This document shows, one piece after another, positions 44,693 to 54,726 of a stretch of 64,000 nt of DNA. How positions within the stretch are numbered: position 1 is the first letter of the stretch; each line of letters starts with the position of its first letter. Below the pieces are notes generated by a model that had not been told where the DNA came from, searched no databases, and saw only the letters and a list, made by a program, of their open reading frames with translations. Source of the stretch: Dyella sp. OK004 (lineage in GTDB: Bacteria > Pseudomonadota > Gammaproteobacteria > Xanthomonadales > Rhodanobacteraceae); assembly GCF_900114495.1 (NCBI RefSeq), contig NZ_FOZI01000002.1, positions 496,001-560,000 of the forward strand, written 5' to 3'. Both the position numbers and the translations under genes were made by a program.

Positions 44693-46041
44693 GCCATCAC
44701 CGGCGCCGGTGCATCGATGGCGGCAATGCGCTCACGCCACGCATGGGTGCGCGCAAGAATGCCATCCGTATCCATATCCACCAGTACACGACCGGCCAGC
44801 TTGCGCGCGCCGGCAATCCACACGTCCGTCACCTGATGACGGCCCGTGGCGTACACCAGTTGCGAGGCGACGTGGAACAGCGGCTGCGTTTCCAGATCGG
44901 ACAGCCGCACCGCGGAGAGATCGGCCTGCTTGCCCGGCTCGATGGAACCGATCTTCGCGTCCAGCCCCATCGCGCGCGCGCCGTTGAGCGTGGCGGCACG
45001 TAAGGCATACGCGGCATCAAAGGCCGCGGCATCATTCGCCACCGCTTTCGCCAGCATCGCGGCCGTGCGCGTTTCGCCGAACATGTCCAGATCGTTGTTG
45101 GAGGCGCAGCCGTCCGTACCGATCGCCACATTCACGCCGGCCTTACGCAGCTTCTCGGCGGGGCAGAACCCGGAAGCAAGCTTGAGATTGGACTCCGGAC
45201 AATGCACTACCGACACGCCGGCTTCGGCGCAGGCTGCGATCTCGCCGTCGGTCATCTGGGTCATATGCACCGCGATCAGGCGGTCATTGACCAGCCCCAG
45301 CTTCTGCAAACGCTGGAACGGGCGCAGCCCGCTCTTCTTCTTTTCTTCCTCGACCTCATGCGCCGTTTCGTGCGTATGCAGATGCACTGGAATATCCAGC
45401 TGATCGGCCAGCACACGGATGCGCTCGAAGCTCTGGTCAGACACGGTGTAGGGCGCATGCGGCGCGAATGCGGTGCTGACCAACGCGTCACCACGGAAGC
45501 TGTCATGCACCTCAGCGGCACGCTCGAAATATTCGTCCTGGCTCTTGGCCCAAGCGGTGGGAAACTCGATCACCGGCAGGCCGACCACGGCACGGAAACC
45601 GAGACGCCGGTAGGTCGCGCCGATCACGTCCGGGAAAAAGTAGTTTTCGTTAGCGCAGGTGGTACCGCCGCGCAGCATCTCGGCAACCGCCAGCTCCACG
45701 CCGTCGCGTACGAATTCCGGCCCGATCACTTTGGCCTCGGCCGGCCAGATGTGCTGCTGCAACCACACCATCAGCGGCAGGTCGTCGGCGAGGCCGCGCA
45801 GCAAGGTCATCGGATTATGGGTGTGGCAATTGACCAGGCCAGGGATCAGCGCGTGCTCGCCCAGTTCAACGCGTTCACGCGGGACATACCTGGCGCGCGC
45901 TTCGGCGATCGGCAGCAGCGCCACGATGGCGCCCTTGTCCACCGCCACGGCATGGTGCTCAAGGACCACACCGTGCGGCTCGACGGGAACAACCCAGCGC
46001 GCCTCTATGAGAAGGTCGATGTCAGTGCTGCCGGAGTTCAT
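44689..46041 (-). CDS. TRZ/ATZ-family deaminase (S-adenosylhomocysteine/methylthioadenosine deaminase-like)
   Basis: A 450-residue amidohydrolase. Metal ligands appear as NCHTHNPMTLLRGLADDLPLMVWL, the His of VHLHTHETAHEVEE and AIGTDGCASNNDLDMFGE. The overall pattern matches MtaD/SAH deaminases of Pseudomonas and Xanthomonas, which deaminate purine nucleoside by-products of SAM metabolism. It neighbours ubiG (a SAM user). Substrate is inferred. Confidence 0.87.
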   Translation of the reverse strand: MNSGSTDIDLLIEARWVVPVEPHGVVLEHHAVAVDKGAIVALLPIAEARARYVPRERVELGEHALIPGLVNCHTHNPMTLLRGLADDLPLMVWLQQHIWPAEAKVIGPEFVRDGVELAVAEMLRGGTTCANENYFFPDVIGATYRRLGFRAVVGLPVIEFPTAWAKSQDEYFERAAEVHDSFRGDALVSTAFAPHAPYTVSDQSFERIRVLADQLDIPVHLHTHETAHEVEEEKKKSGLRPFQRLQKLGLVNDRLIAVHMTQMTDGEIAACAEAGVSVVHCPESNLKLASGFCPAEKLRKAGVNVAIGTDGCASNNDLDMFGETRTAAMLAKAVANDAAAFDAAYALRAATLNGARAMGLDAKIGSIEPGKQADLSAVRLSDLETQPLFHVASQLVYATGRHQVTDVWIAGARKLAGRVLVDMDTDGILARTHAWRERIAAIDAPAPVMA

Positions 46042-46043
46042 TG

Positions 46044-46847
46044 CTACCTCGCTGAATCGGGATACCAGAAGTTACGGAACATATCGATGCCGTATGACTT
46101 CCCATCGTACTTGAGCACGGTGCGGGCGGTCCGCTTGCCCGTATCCGAGTATTCGTTGTTCTTGCGCTGCGTCTGCGTGATATGCGCAGTGATCGAGAGA
46201 TCGGCTAAGCCGTGGCTCGAGGTCTTCTCCACCGCAATCGTCATGTGTGCCGATTCGCTGCGCGCATCGCCCGTACCAGCGCTACAAGCCGTGCCCTCCA
46301 CCCTGGTCCAGCCGTCGAGGTTGGTGCCCATGACGGCGCGCAGGCGGTCGCCATCGCGAATCCACAGCGTGAGTTCGTTTTCGGCATTCGCATCCGGGCA
46401 ACTCGCACCGCGGGCACTGCTGGTGAACACCACGCCGAAGGCACGAACGTTGGGCGACAGCTGGTATGGCGCGGTATCGATGCGGTAGCTGCCGACGGCG
46501 GTAAGCGCGTCTTCTTCAATCACCGAACGATCGGCGGCAACCACCTTGCCGGCTTCGACCAGTGCAATCACCTGCACCTTGCTGCCGCTGTCGCCGCCAG
46601 GACCCTCATGATTGGTGTCAAACGCGATGGCGGCGATCATGGTGCCTGGTGCATTGGGCATGGCCTTGCAAGCTGCCGCCGCGATCAGACCACCCTGCTC
46701 GTCCCAGGACACCAGCTTGCCCTTGATTCCGGCCCAGCGGGCCACTGCTGCAATCGTGCCGTCGTCACAGGGCTGGGCGTCGTCGGCGTGAGCCAGTGGC
46801 GCGATAGCCAGAGCGAGCAAGGCGATGAACTGAACCATCCTGCGCAT
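46044..46847 (-). CDS. Secreted protein of unknown function
   Basis: A 267-residue protein with a signal peptide (residues 1-21, ending LAHADD). It has an even number of Cys (in QPCDDG, AAACKAM, GASCPD, GTACSAG) suggesting periplasmic disulfides, and a beta-rich middle region. I do not recognise the family. It starts after the efp terminator region and ends 2 bp before the start of the deaminase gene, so the two are probably co-transcribed. Confidence 0.75.
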   Translation of the reverse strand: MRRMVQFIALLALAIAPLAHADDAQPCDDGTIAAVARWAGIKGKLVSWDEQGGLIAAAACKAMPNAPGTMIAAIAFDTNHEGPGGDSGSKVQVIALVEAGKVVAADRSVIEEDALTAVGSYRIDTAPYQLSPNVRAFGVVFTSSARGASCPDANAENELTLWIRDGDRLRAVMGTNLDGWTRVEGTACSAGTGDARSESAHMTIAVEKTSSHGLADLSITAHITQTQRKNNEYSDTGKRTARTVLKYDGKSYGIDMFRNFWYPDSAR

Positions 46848-46875
46848 GAAACGGCACTCCCTGTGTCTGCTGATA

Positions 46876-46914
46876 AAGAAAACGGCACGGCGCCCGAGAG
46901 GTCACCGTGCCGTT
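46876..46914 (-). terminator. Intrinsic terminator of efp
   Basis: Arms AACGGCACGG (46881-46890) and CCGTGCCGTT (46905-46914) with a 14-base loop; on the minus strand the stem is followed by TTCTTT. It lies 17 bp after the efp stop. Confidence 0.7.
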
Positions 46915-46931
46915 CGATACTGCGTGTGCCC

Positions 46932-47501
46932 TTACTTGCCGACGCGGCTGACGTATTCGCCCGTGCGGGTATCGACCTTGATCATTTCGTCGGTAGTGAC
47001 GAACAGCGGCACGCGCACCACGGCACCCGTCTCCAGCGTAGCCGGCTTGCCGCCGCCACCCGAGGTATCGCCGCGCAGGCCCGGATCGGTCTCGGTGATC
47101 TTCAGCTCAACGAAGTTCGGCGGCTGTACAGCGATGATTTCACCGTTGAACAGCGTGACCACGCACTCTTCCTCGCCCTTGAGCCACTTGGCAGCGTCAC
47201 CCATGCCAACCTTGGCGGCCTGGTGCTGCTCGAAGCTCTCCTGCTGCATGAAGTGCCAAAACTCGCCATCGGAGTACAGGTACTGCATGTCGGTATCGAC
47301 GACGTCGGCGACCTCGAACGAGTCGCTCGACTTCATCGTCTGCTCGGAGGTGCGGCCGTTCTTCAGGTTGCGAATGAAAATGCGGGTAAACGCCTGACCC
47401 TTGCCGGGCTTGATGAACTCCGCGTCGGTGATCACCCAGGGGTCATTGTTGTGAAGGATCTTCATGCCCTTCTTGACGTCGTTCAGACCGGCGGTGGCCA
47501 T
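46932..47501 (-). CDS. efp: Translation elongation factor P
   Basis: A 189-residue EF-P. The tip loop is IKPGKGQAF with Lys34 at exactly the residue that EpmA/EpmB modify with beta-lysine. The three-domain layout and the C-terminal [26 protein letters not shown] are typical. It relieves ribosome stalls at polyproline. The epmB gene starts divergently 85 bp away, consistent with lysine modification in this organism. Confidence 0.97.
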   Translation of the reverse strand: MATAGLNDVKKGMKILHNNDPWVITDAEFIKPGKGQAFTRIFIRNLKNGRTSEQTMKSSDSFEVADVVDTDMQYLYSDGEFWHFMQQESFEQHQAAKVGMGDAAKWLKGEEECVVTLFNGEIIAVQPPNFVELKITETDPGLRGDTSGGGGKPATLETGAVVRVPLFVTTDEMIKVDTRTGEYVSRVGK

Positions 47502-47586
47502 GCGCTTTGTGCTCCAGATGTGACGCCGCCGGCGGGCGGCTAGAATAGGAAGTTACCGGACCCTTAGGCCCGATTTAAGACCCCCT

Positions 47587-48597
47587 ATGATAACCGCAAG
47601 CCCCATCGCCCGCCTATCACCGCCCGGAGCCGACTGGCGTCAACTCTGGCGCGAGTCGGTCACCGATGCACGCGAATTGTTGCAGTTGCTGCACCTGGGG
47701 CATCTGGCTGATCGCCTCCCCGCTGGCGACGCAGGCTTCGCCCTGCGTGTACCGCGCGGCTTCGTGGCCCGCATGCGGCCTGGCAATCCGCGCGACCCGC
47801 TGCTGCTGCAAGTGCTGCCGCAGCTAGCCGAGCTGGATGAGGCCGAGGGCTTCAGCCGCGATGCCGTCGGCGACATGGCTTCGCGCTCGGCACAGGGCGT
47901 GCTGCACAAGTATCAGGGCCGCGCCCTGCTGATCGCCAGCGGCAGCTGCGCCATCAACTGCCGCTACTGTTTCCGCCGGCATTTCCCCTACGGCGACGAG
48001 ATGGCCGCGGCAGGCCAGTGGCGGAAGGCGTTGGAGCATGTGAGCCAGGATCCGTCCATCAGCGAACTGATCCTCTCTGGCGGCGACCCGCTCTCCCTCG
48101 CCACCGCCAAGCTGGAAGAGCTGAGCCATGGATTGGCTGCTATTCCGCATGTCACGCGCCTGCGCATCCACACCCGACTGCCCGTGGTGTTGCCGGAACG
48201 CGTCGATGGCGCCTTTGAAGACTGGCTGGCCGCCCTGCCTCTGCAGAAAGTAATGGTGTTGCACGCCAACCACGCCAATGAATTCGACGCCGGTGTGGAC
48301 GCCGCCTGCGCCCGCCTGCGAGACGCCGGCGCAACCGTGCTCAACCAATCGGTACTGCTGCGTGAAATCAACGACGACGCCGACACGCTGGAAGCACTTT
48401 CCGAGCGCCTGTTCGCGGCCGGCGTGTTGCCCTACTACCTGCACCAGCTCGATCGTGTGCAGGGCGCGGCGCATTTCGAGGTGAGCGACGAACGCGCGCT
48501 GGACTTGCTGGAATCGCTGCGCCATCGTCTGCCCGGCTACCTGGTACCCAAGCTGGTGCGCGAAGTGGGCGGGGACGCTTCCAAGCGCCCTCTTTAG
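47587..48597 (+). CDS. epmB: EF-P beta-lysylation protein EpmB (lysine 2,3-aminomutase-like radical SAM)
   Basis: A 336-residue radical SAM enzyme. The iron-sulfur motif C-x3-C-x2-C is at Cys121, Cys125 and Cys128 (GSCAINCRYCFRRHFPY). SGGDPL and the late LLREINDDADTLEALSERLFAAGVLPYYLHQLDRVQGAAHFEV are the KamA/EpmB signatures. It makes beta-lysine, which EpmA attaches to EF-P Lys34. It is divergent from efp, sharing an 85-bp promoter region. Confidence 0.94.
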   Translation: MITASPIARLSPPGADWRQLWRESVTDARELLQLLHLGHLADRLPAGDAGFALRVPRGFVARMRPGNPRDPLLLQVLPQLAELDEAEGFSRDAVGDMASRSAQGVLHKYQGRALLIASGSCAINCRYCFRRHFPYGDEMAAAGQWRKALEHVSQDPSISELILSGGDPLSLATAKLEELSHGLAAIPHVTRLRIHTRLPVVLPERVDGAFEDWLAALPLQKVMVLHANHANEFDAGVDAACARLRDAGATVLNQSVLLREINDDADTLEALSERLFAAGVLPYYLHQLDRVQGAAHFEVSDERALDLLESLRHRLPGYLVPKLVREVGGDASKRPL

Positions 48598-48741
48598 GCG
48601 GAGCTCCGGCAACCGATGAGCGGCGCGTCACTCTAGGGATATTTCCGCTGGCAGTTGTCATCGGAATCCGTTAAAACCCCTAAGCGGTGCTGCTCGCGCA
48701 TACGCGGTGCCGGCACTGCTCGTTTTGGGGGAAAGCGCAAC

Positions 48742-50799
48742 GTGCCAACGAAGACAGATCTGGTCATCAAGATCCTTTTCATCGAAAAGTCGGTCGAAGA
48801 CGCAGAACAAATCATCAGCCTGCTGCGCAACAACGGCATTGCCGTACGTCCTGCGCGCGCCACTAGTGCGGAGCAGGTACAGGCCGCACTCGATGAACTG
48901 GGGCCGGACATTGTGCTGTTCGATCCGTCGATCGGCTCGCTGGATCTGCCGCAAGTGGTGCGCCTGCTGGACGCACACGGCCGCGACATGTCGCTGATCG
49001 CGCTGGTGTCCCAGACAGACAACAGCAGCGTCGCCGATCTGTTTGCGGGCGGCGTCCGCAGCATCGGCCTGCGCCCCCAGCCGCGTCAGCTGATGGCGGT
49101 AATCCAGCGTGAGTTCGAATCGCTCAATACCCGCCGCCAGTTGCGTCGCCTGGAAACCGCGCTGCGCGAATCGGAGCGGCGCTGCGACGCTTTGCTCGAC
49201 TCCTCTACTGACGCCATCGCGTATGTCCATGAAGGCATGCACGTGCGCGCAAACCAGGCTTATCTGGATACGTTCGGCTACAGCGAGTTCGACGATCTGC
49301 TCGGCCTGCCCGTGCTGGACATGATCGGCTCGACTGACGCCGATGAATTCAAGGCCACGCTCAAGAGCCTGTCACGCGGCGAGAAGTCAGCCAATCGGCT
49401 CGAACTACAGGCTCGCCGTGCGGACGCCAGCAGCTTCAAAGCTACAGTGGAGTTCACTCACGCGACCTTCGAAAGCGAACCCTGCCTGCAGATCGTGTTC
49501 CGCCGCCAGCAGGTAGACCCGGGGATGCTTGAGCAGTTGCAGCGCGACCCGGTCACCGGCCTGTTCAACCGCGCGCGCATGCTCGAATGCGTGGACCAGG
49601 CGGTGGCTGCCGCCACCGAAGGCACCAAGGGCCAGTCGCTGCTACTGATCGAACCCGACAACTGGCAGACCATTGTCTCCGGCATCGGCCTGGGCAAGGC
49701 CGACGAACTGCTGGCGGCTTTCGCTGCGCGCATCAACGCTCTGCTGGGCCTTGAAGATACCGCCGGCCTGCTCGCTGAGCACACCGTCGGCGTGATCCTG
49801 CATTCGCGTAACGACGAAGGCATCAAGGAGTGGATCGCCAATCTGCAGGCCAGCATCGCCAACGGCATCTTCGACGTCGGCACCCGCTCGCTCACCGTCG
49901 CCGCCAGCATCGGCGGCAGTCTGCTGGGCGAGAAGAACGCCAATACCGAGCTGCTGCTGGACCAAGCCAACCAGGCCCTGCGCAACGCCCAGAGCCAGGG
50001 CGGCAATCGCAGCGACCTGCACGACCCTTCCGCGCGCGAAAAGGCCGACGCGGAACGCGAACGCTACTGGCTGGACCTGCTGAAGCAGGCGCTGAGCCAG
50101 GACGATTTCGTGCTGTATCACCAGCACACCATCAGCCTGCAGGACGCTGAGGGCGAGTTCTCGGAAATCCTGTTGCGCCTCAACGGCCCGCAGGGTGAAG
50201 TGCTGCCCGGCTTCTTCATGCCGATCGCCGAGAAGTACAACCTCACGCCGGCGATCGACCGCTGGGTGCTCAACCAGACCATCCAGGCGCTTGCCGCACG
50301 CGAACGCTTCGGTTCGCCCACCACCTTCTTCGTCAAGCTCACCGCCGGCTCGCTGCAGGACGATCAGCTGCTGCCGTGGCTGGGTGCACGCCTCAAGCAG
50401 GCCAACCTCAAGCACGGCCGTATGGTGCTGGAGATGACCGAGAGCAAGGTGGTGACCTCACTGCGCCCGGCACAGGAGTTTGTGCGTGCGTGGAAACAGC
50501 TGGGCGGTCAGTTTGCCTTGGAGCAATTCGGCTCCGGCCTCAATTCGTTCCAGCTGCTCAACCACATCGATGCGGACTATCTGAAGATCGATCGCAGCTA
50601 CATGGCCAACCTGCCGCAGCAGCCCGAGAGCCAGAAGAAAGTGGCCGAACTATGCCGGCAGGCGCGCGAGATCAACCGCCTGACGATTGCCGAGTGGGTG
50701 GAGGATGCCGCCAGCACATCGCTGCTGTTCGCCTGCGGCGTCGACTTCGTGCAGGGTAATTTCCTGCAAGAACCGCAGCGGCTGCTGATCACACCGTAG
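48742..50799 (+). CDS. fimX: FimX-like c-di-GMP effector (REC-PAS-degenerate GGDEF-degenerate EAL)
   Basis: A 685-residue protein, close to the 691 of Pseudomonas FimX. About residues 1-130 form a receiver-like domain, 150-255 a PAS domain, 265-430 a GGDEF domain whose signature is lost (EHTVG in place of GGDEF), and 440-685 an EAL domain with E-I-L at residue 475 in place of EAL. Both degenerations are those of FimX, which binds c-di-GMP and controls type IV pili and twitching through PilZ. I chose the GTG at 48742 with GGGGGA upstream. Its stop codon lies inside an inverted-repeat element. Confidence 0.85.
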   Translation: MPTKTDLVIKILFIEKSVEDAEQIISLLRNNGIAVRPARATSAEQVQAALDELGPDIVLFDPSIGSLDLPQVVRLLDAHGRDMSLIALVSQTDNSSVADLFAGGVRSIGLRPQPRQLMAVIQREFESLNTRRQLRRLETALRESERRCDALLDSSTDAIAYVHEGMHVRANQAYLDTFGYSEFDDLLGLPVLDMIGSTDADEFKATLKSLSRGEKSANRLELQARRADASSFKATVEFTHATFESEPCLQIVFRRQQVDPGMLEQLQRDPVTGLFNRARMLECVDQAVAAATEGTKGQSLLLIEPDNWQTIVSGIGLGKADELLAAFAARINALLGLEDTAGLLAEHTVGVILHSRNDEGIKEWIANLQASIANGIFDVGTRSLTVAASIGGSLLGEKNANTELLLDQANQALRNAQSQGGNRSDLHDPSAREKADAERERYWLDLLKQALSQDDFVLYHQHTISLQDAEGEFSEILLRLNGPQGEVLPGFFMPIAEKYNLTPAIDRWVLNQTIQALAARERFGSPTTFFVKLTAGSLQDDQLLPWLGARLKQANLKHGRMVLEMTESKVVTSLRPAQEFVRAWKQLGGQFALEQFGSGLNSFQLLNHIDADYLKIDRSYMANLPQQPESQKKVAELCRQAREINRLTIAEWVEDAASTSLLFACGVDFVQGNFLQEPQRLLITP

Positions 50800-51024
50800 G
50801 AGCGCACCCCCGGGTCGAGTCCGGGGCAGGCTCTGTGCGCGACAAACCGGCACGATGCCGGTTTGCAGGCGTCAGCCGCCCAAGTGGCGAGGGCCATGGA
50901 TTGCCCGAGTGAAACGGCCCGTCAGGGCCGCGCTTTTCCGTAACGAGCAGAAACACGAGCCCTGCTGCGCAGGGCTTTCGCGCACAGAGCCTGCCCCGGA
51001 CTCGACCCCGGGGTGCGCTCCTAC
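50796..51024. repeat. 229-bp element with about 47-bp near-perfect terminal inverted repeats
   Basis: The left arm starts GTAGGAGCGCACC and ends CTCTGTGCGCGA (50796-50842). The right arm (about 50978-51024) is its reverse complement with one mismatch. Between them are smaller hairpins (AAACCGGCA...TGCCGGTTT, AGCCCTGCTGCGCAGGGCTT). The GTAGGAGC start resembles REP/BIME-type palindromes of Pseudomonas and Xanthomonadales. There is no reading frame worth noting. The left arm overlaps the fimX stop codon. It fills most of the 308-bp gap to rplS. Confidence 0.85.
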
Positions 51025-51048
51025 ACGGTTTTATTCGCGCTCAAACGC

Positions 51049-51082
51049 AGAACCCCGCGGATGCATGCATCCGCGGGGTTCT
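51049..51082 (-). terminator. 34-bp perfect palindrome, likely terminator of the rpsP-rplS operon
   Basis: AGAACCCCGCGGATGCA and its exact complement abut without a spacer, 26 bp after the rplS stop. A short T stretch (TTCT, then GTTTG) follows on the minus strand. Strong stem, weak U-tract. Confidence 0.65.
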
Positions 51083-51107
51083 TGACGAGCCTTCAACTGG
51101 CGCCGGA

Positions 51108-51497
51108 TTACTTGGCGGCAGCAGCGGCCTTGGCCTTGTTGGCGGCCACGGCAGCGATGTCTTCCTTGATGCGGGCAGCCTTACCTTCCAGACCACGCAG
51201 GTAGTACAGCTTGGCGCCGCGCACCTTGCCCTTGCGCTTCACCTGGACCGAATCGATGGCCGGGCTGTGCGCCTGGAACACGCGCTCCACGCCGGTACCG
51301 TGCGAGATCTTGCGCACTGTGAAGGCCGAATGCAGGCCGCGGCTGCGCTTGGCGATGACGACACCTTCGAACGCCTGGACGCGCTCGCGGTTACCTTCCT
51401 TCACCTTCACGTTGACCACCACGGTGTCGCCAGGGCCGAATTCCGGCAGCTGGCGGGTGATCTGCTCGGCTTCGAACTGTTCGATGATCTTGTTCAT
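51108..51497 (-). CDS. rplS: 50S ribosomal protein L19
   Basis: A 129-residue bL19, at the 30S-50S interface. The [46 protein letters not shown] segment is diagnostic. It is the last gene of rpsP-rimM-trmD-rplS. A short Ala/Lys-rich C-terminal tail is longer than in E. coli. Confidence 0.98.
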   Translation of the reverse strand: MNKIIEQFEAEQITRQLPEFGPGDTVVVNVKVKEGNRERVQAFEGVVIAKRSRGLHSAFTVRKISHGTGVERVFQAHSPAIDSVQVKRKGKVRGAKLYYLRGLEGKAARIKEDIAAVAANKAKAAAAAK

Positions 51498-51528
51498 GGC
51501 AACACCTGTTTGATTTCAATTGCTGCGG

Positions 51529-52290
51529 TCATGGTTCGGCCGCATCGTTTTGCCGCGTATGCTCGCGACGGAATTCATCCAACAACGCCCTGGATTCCGC
51601 ATCCAGCGTGCGTTGCACCAAGAGATCCGGACGCCGCAACCAGGTCCGCCCCAGGGATTGCTTCAAGCGCCAGCGGCGAATCGCCGCGTGGTCACCGGAA
51701 AGCAACACCTCCGGTACGTCACCCAGTGCGTCATGCACCGGTTTCGCATAGTGCGGACAGTCCAGCAACCCGTCCGAAAACGAATCCTGCTGGGCCGACT
51801 GCGCATCGTTCAGCGCGCCCTCCTGCAAGCGGCCCACGGCATCGATAATCACCGCGGCACCCAGCTCGCCACCGGACAGCACATAATCGCCGATCGACAG
51901 CTCTTCGTCGACCTCGTACGCCAGCAAACGCTCGTCCACACCTTCGTAACGCCCACAAAGCAGAGCGATCCGCGGCAGTTTCGCCAGCGCTTCAACCCTA
52001 CCTTGCGTCAGCCGCGCGCCTTGCGGGCTGAGATAAATCACATGCACCGGTTCCGGTGCCGCTTCGCGCACTGCCTTGAGAGCGGCGCGCAAAGGCTCGA
52101 TCAGCATCACCATCCCGGGTCCGCCGCCACAAGTGCGGCCGTCCACGGTGCGGTAGTTGTCAGTGGCGTAGTCGCGCGGGTTCCAGGTTTCCACCTGTAG
52201 CAACTCGCGCTGCTGTGCGCGCCCAACGACACCAACGGAGGCGCACTGGCGCACGAAGTCGGGAAACAGCGTAACGACGTCGAAGCGCAT
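51529..52290 (-). CDS. trmD: tRNA (guanine37-N1)-methyltransferase
   Basis: A 253-residue SPOUT methyltransferase making m1G37. The trefoil-knot motifs are [13 protein letters not shown] and [14 protein letters not shown]; the N-terminal [12 protein letters not shown] is typical. The ATG at 52290 has a GAGG site; a TTG three codons earlier is unlikely. Confidence 0.97.
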   Translation of the reverse strand: MRFDVVTLFPDFVRQCASVGVVGRAQQRELLQVETWNPRDYATDNYRTVDGRTCGGGPGMVMLIEPLRAALKAVREAAPEPVHVIYLSPQGARLTQGRVEALAKLPRIALLCGRYEGVDERLLAYEVDEELSIGDYVLSGGELGAAVIIDAVGRLQEGALNDAQSAQQDSFSDGLLDCPHYAKPVHDALGDVPEVLLSGDHAAIRRWRLKQSLGRTWLRRPDLLVQRTLDAESRALLDEFRREHTRQNDAAEP

Positions 52291-52323
52291 GACCCTCAAA
52301 CTCCAGCTGCGGCGTAACCGCCG

Positions 52324-52839
52324 TCAGAATTCAGGATCCCAGTCCACCACCATGCGCCCGCCGGACAGATCCACCGAACGCACGTAAGAACCCTGGACGA
52401 AGGGAATCAGCCGCTCGCGCTCGCCGTCCCTTACTACCACGACGTCGTTGGCCCCGGTGGCGAACACATGAGTGACCCGCCCCAATGCCACGTTGTCGAT
52501 GGTGACGACCTCAAGACCCTCGAGATCGACCCAGTAATACTCATCTTTGCCGGGAGGCGGCAACTGCTCGCGGGTGACATAGATGTCCTGCCCCACCAGC
52601 GCTGCTGCCGTATCACGATCTTCCACCCCAGGCAGATAGGCGACGATGCCCTTGCCCTGCGTGCGACCCTTGACTCCCTTGATCTCCGTTTCCGTACCCG
52701 GCGCCGCACTGAGCAGCCAGGGTTGGTAGTGGAAGATCTGCATGCGGGGCTCGGTCCAGGATTCGACCTTGAGCCAGCCCTGCAGGCCGTACAGCCCGAC
52801 GATGCGTCCGACCAGGACGCGCCGACCGGCTGCCGTCAT
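52324..52839 (-). CDS. rimM: 16S rRNA processing protein RimM
   Basis: A 171-residue protein with a RimM N-terminal barrel (VLVGRIVGLYGLQGWLKVESWTEP) and a PRC-barrel C-terminal half (YYWVDLEGLEVVTIDNVALGRVTHVFATGANDVVVV). It helps 30S maturation with S19. The start at 52839, two bases after the rpsP stop, matches the operon arrangement; the longer frame is out. Confidence 0.96.
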   Translation of the reverse strand: MTAAGRRVLVGRIVGLYGLQGWLKVESWTEPRMQIFHYQPWLLSAAPGTETEIKGVKGRTQGKGIVAYLPGVEDRDTAAALVGQDIYVTREQLPPPGKDEYYWVDLEGLEVVTIDNVALGRVTHVFATGANDVVVVRDGERERLIPFVQGSYVRSVDLSGGRMVVDWDPEF

Positions 52840-52841
52840 AC

Positions 52842-53096
52842 TCAGGCAGCCTGCTGCTTGCCGGCTTCCTTCACCAGTGCGGCGACCTTGTCGCTCAGCT
52901 GGGCACCCTTGGACACCCATTCCTGGACGCGGGCGACGTTCAGCTCAAGGCGCTTGTCCTTGCCTGCCGCGACCGGGTTGTAGAAGCCCACGTTCTCGAT
53001 GTTGCGGCCGTCACGCGCACTGCGCGAGTCCGTGACGATGACGTGGTAGAAGGGACGGCCCTTGGCGCCGCCGCGCGAAAGACGAATCTTGACCAT
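52842..53096 (-). CDS. rpsP: 30S ribosomal protein S16
   Basis: An 84-residue bS16 with the [41 protein letters not shown] pattern. The start at 53096 is preceded by AGCTTTTACTT-type sequence and lies 143 bp after the ffh stop. It leads the operon with rimM, trmD and rplS. Confidence 0.98.
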   Translation of the reverse strand: MVKIRLSRGGAKGRPFYHVIVTDSRSARDGRNIENVGFYNPVAAGKDKRLELNVARVQEWVSKGAQLSDKVAALVKEAGKQQAA

Positions 53097-53239
53097 AAGT
53101 AAAAGCTCCAGAATTGCCGGAAGCGCCGGCAGCACGCCCGAGCACGGGCGCGGTAAACGCGGCATTTTAACCAAATTTGAGGAAAAGGGAATAGGGAACG
53201 GGCATTTGGCGCTGAACCAGCCCTTCTCCCCGCCCAGGA

Positions 53240-54619
53240 TTACCGCATCGGCGGCAGTCCACCCATGCCGCCCATACCCTTCATGGCGCCACGCATCTGC
53301 CGCAGCAGACCCTTGGTGCCGCCCTTGGAGAGCTTGGACATCATTTTTTCCATCTGCATGTACTGCTTGAGCAGACGGTTCACATCGGCCGGCTGGGTGC
53401 CCGAACCGCGCGCCACACGGGCACGGCGCGAGCCGTTCAGCAGATCCGGGTGACGACGTTCTTTCTTGGTCATCGAGCCGATGATCGCGACCATGCGCTT
53501 GATCTCGCCGTCGTTGACCTTGGATTTCACATTATCGGGCAGATTGGAGACCCCGGGCAGCTTGTCCATCAGGCCGGCCAGGCCGCCCATGTTGGACATC
53601 TGCTCCAGCTGGTCGCGCATATCGTTGAGATCGAAGCGCTTGCCCTTGATGACCTTCTCGGCCAGCTTCTGCGCCTTCTCCTGATCGACCTTGCGCTCGA
53701 CTTCTTCCACCAGCGACAACACGTCACCCATGCCGAGGATGCGCTGAGCCACGCGGTCCGGATGGAACGGCTCCAGCGCGTCGGTTTTCTCACCAGCGCC
53801 GAGAAACTTGATCGGACGGCCGGTGACATAGCGCACCGACAGTGCAGCACCGCCACGGGCGTCACCATCGGTCTTGGTCAGCACCACGCCGGTGAGCGGC
53901 AGCGCTTCGGCGAAGGCCTTGGCGGTGTTGGCCGCATCCTGGCCTGTCATGGAGTCGACCACGAACAGGGTCTCGACCGGCGTGATCGCGGCATGCAGCG
54001 CCTTGATCTCCGCCATCATCGCTTCGTCCACGTGCAGACGGCCGGCGGTATCCACCAGCAGCACGTCAACCACTTCGCGGCGCGCGGCAGCGATGGCGTT
54101 CTTCGCGATGTCCACCGGGTTCTGGCCGGCTTCCGACGGGAAGAACTTCACGTCAACCTGTTCCGCCAGCGTACGCAACTGTTCGATGGCAGCCGGACGG
54201 TACACGTCGCAGCTCACCACCATCACTTTCTTTTTCTTGCGCTCGGTGAGGAACCGCGCCAGCTTGGCGACGGTGGTGGTTTTACCGGCACCCTGCAGGC
54301 CCGCCATCAACACCACTGCCGGCGGCTGCTGGGCCAGATTCAGTTCGGTATTGACCGTACCCATCACAGCGGTCAGCTCGTCACTGACCACCTTCACCAG
54401 GGCCTGGCCCGGGCTCAGGCTCTTGAGCACTTCCTGGCCTACTGCGCGCACCTTCACGCGCTCGACCAGCGCCTGCACCACTGGCAGCGCCACATCGGCC
54501 TCGAGCAAGGCGATGCGCACCTCGCGTAGCGCCTCGCGGATGTTCTCCTCGGTCAGCCGTCCACGGCCGCGCAAGCGGTTGACGGTGGCGGAAAGGCGTT
54601 GGCTGAGCGACTCGAACAT
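53240..54619 (-). CDS. ffh: Signal recognition particle protein Ffh
   Basis: A 459-residue SRP54 GTPase. The N domain is followed by the G domain ([57 protein letters not shown]) and the methionine-rich M domain ([42 protein letters not shown]). The start at 54619 ([16 protein letters not shown]) is the family start. It binds 4.5S RNA and signal sequences. Confidence 0.97.
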   Translation of the reverse strand: MFESLSQRLSATVNRLRGRGRLTEENIREALREVRIALLEADVALPVVQALVERVKVRAVGQEVLKSLSPGQALVKVVSDELTAVMGTVNTELNLAQQPPAVVLMAGLQGAGKTTTVAKLARFLTERKKKKVMVVSCDVYRPAAIEQLRTLAEQVDVKFFPSEAGQNPVDIAKNAIAAARREVVDVLLVDTAGRLHVDEAMMAEIKALHAAITPVETLFVVDSMTGQDAANTAKAFAEALPLTGVVLTKTDGDARGGAALSVRYVTGRPIKFLGAGEKTDALEPFHPDRVAQRILGMGDVLSLVEEVERKVDQEKAQKLAEKVIKGKRFDLNDMRDQLEQMSNMGGLAGLMDKLPGVSNLPDNVKSKVNDGEIKRMVAIIGSMTKKERRHPDLLNGSRRARVARGSGTQPADVNRLLKQYMQMEKMMSKLSKGGTKGLLRQMRGAMKGMGGMGGLPPMR

Positions 54620-54726
54620 GGCGGAGTACGGCAGGTGGAAAGCGGACAAGTATAGCGGAGAGCGCCGCTGAGTCTGTGCCATACCGCATTCACCTGAACT
54701 CAGGCGCTATGCGACACTGCCGAGTC

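Noticed and set aside
50796-51024. CRISPR or tRNA-like structure
   Set aside because: Inverted repeat only, no direct repeats with spacers and no cloverleaf.
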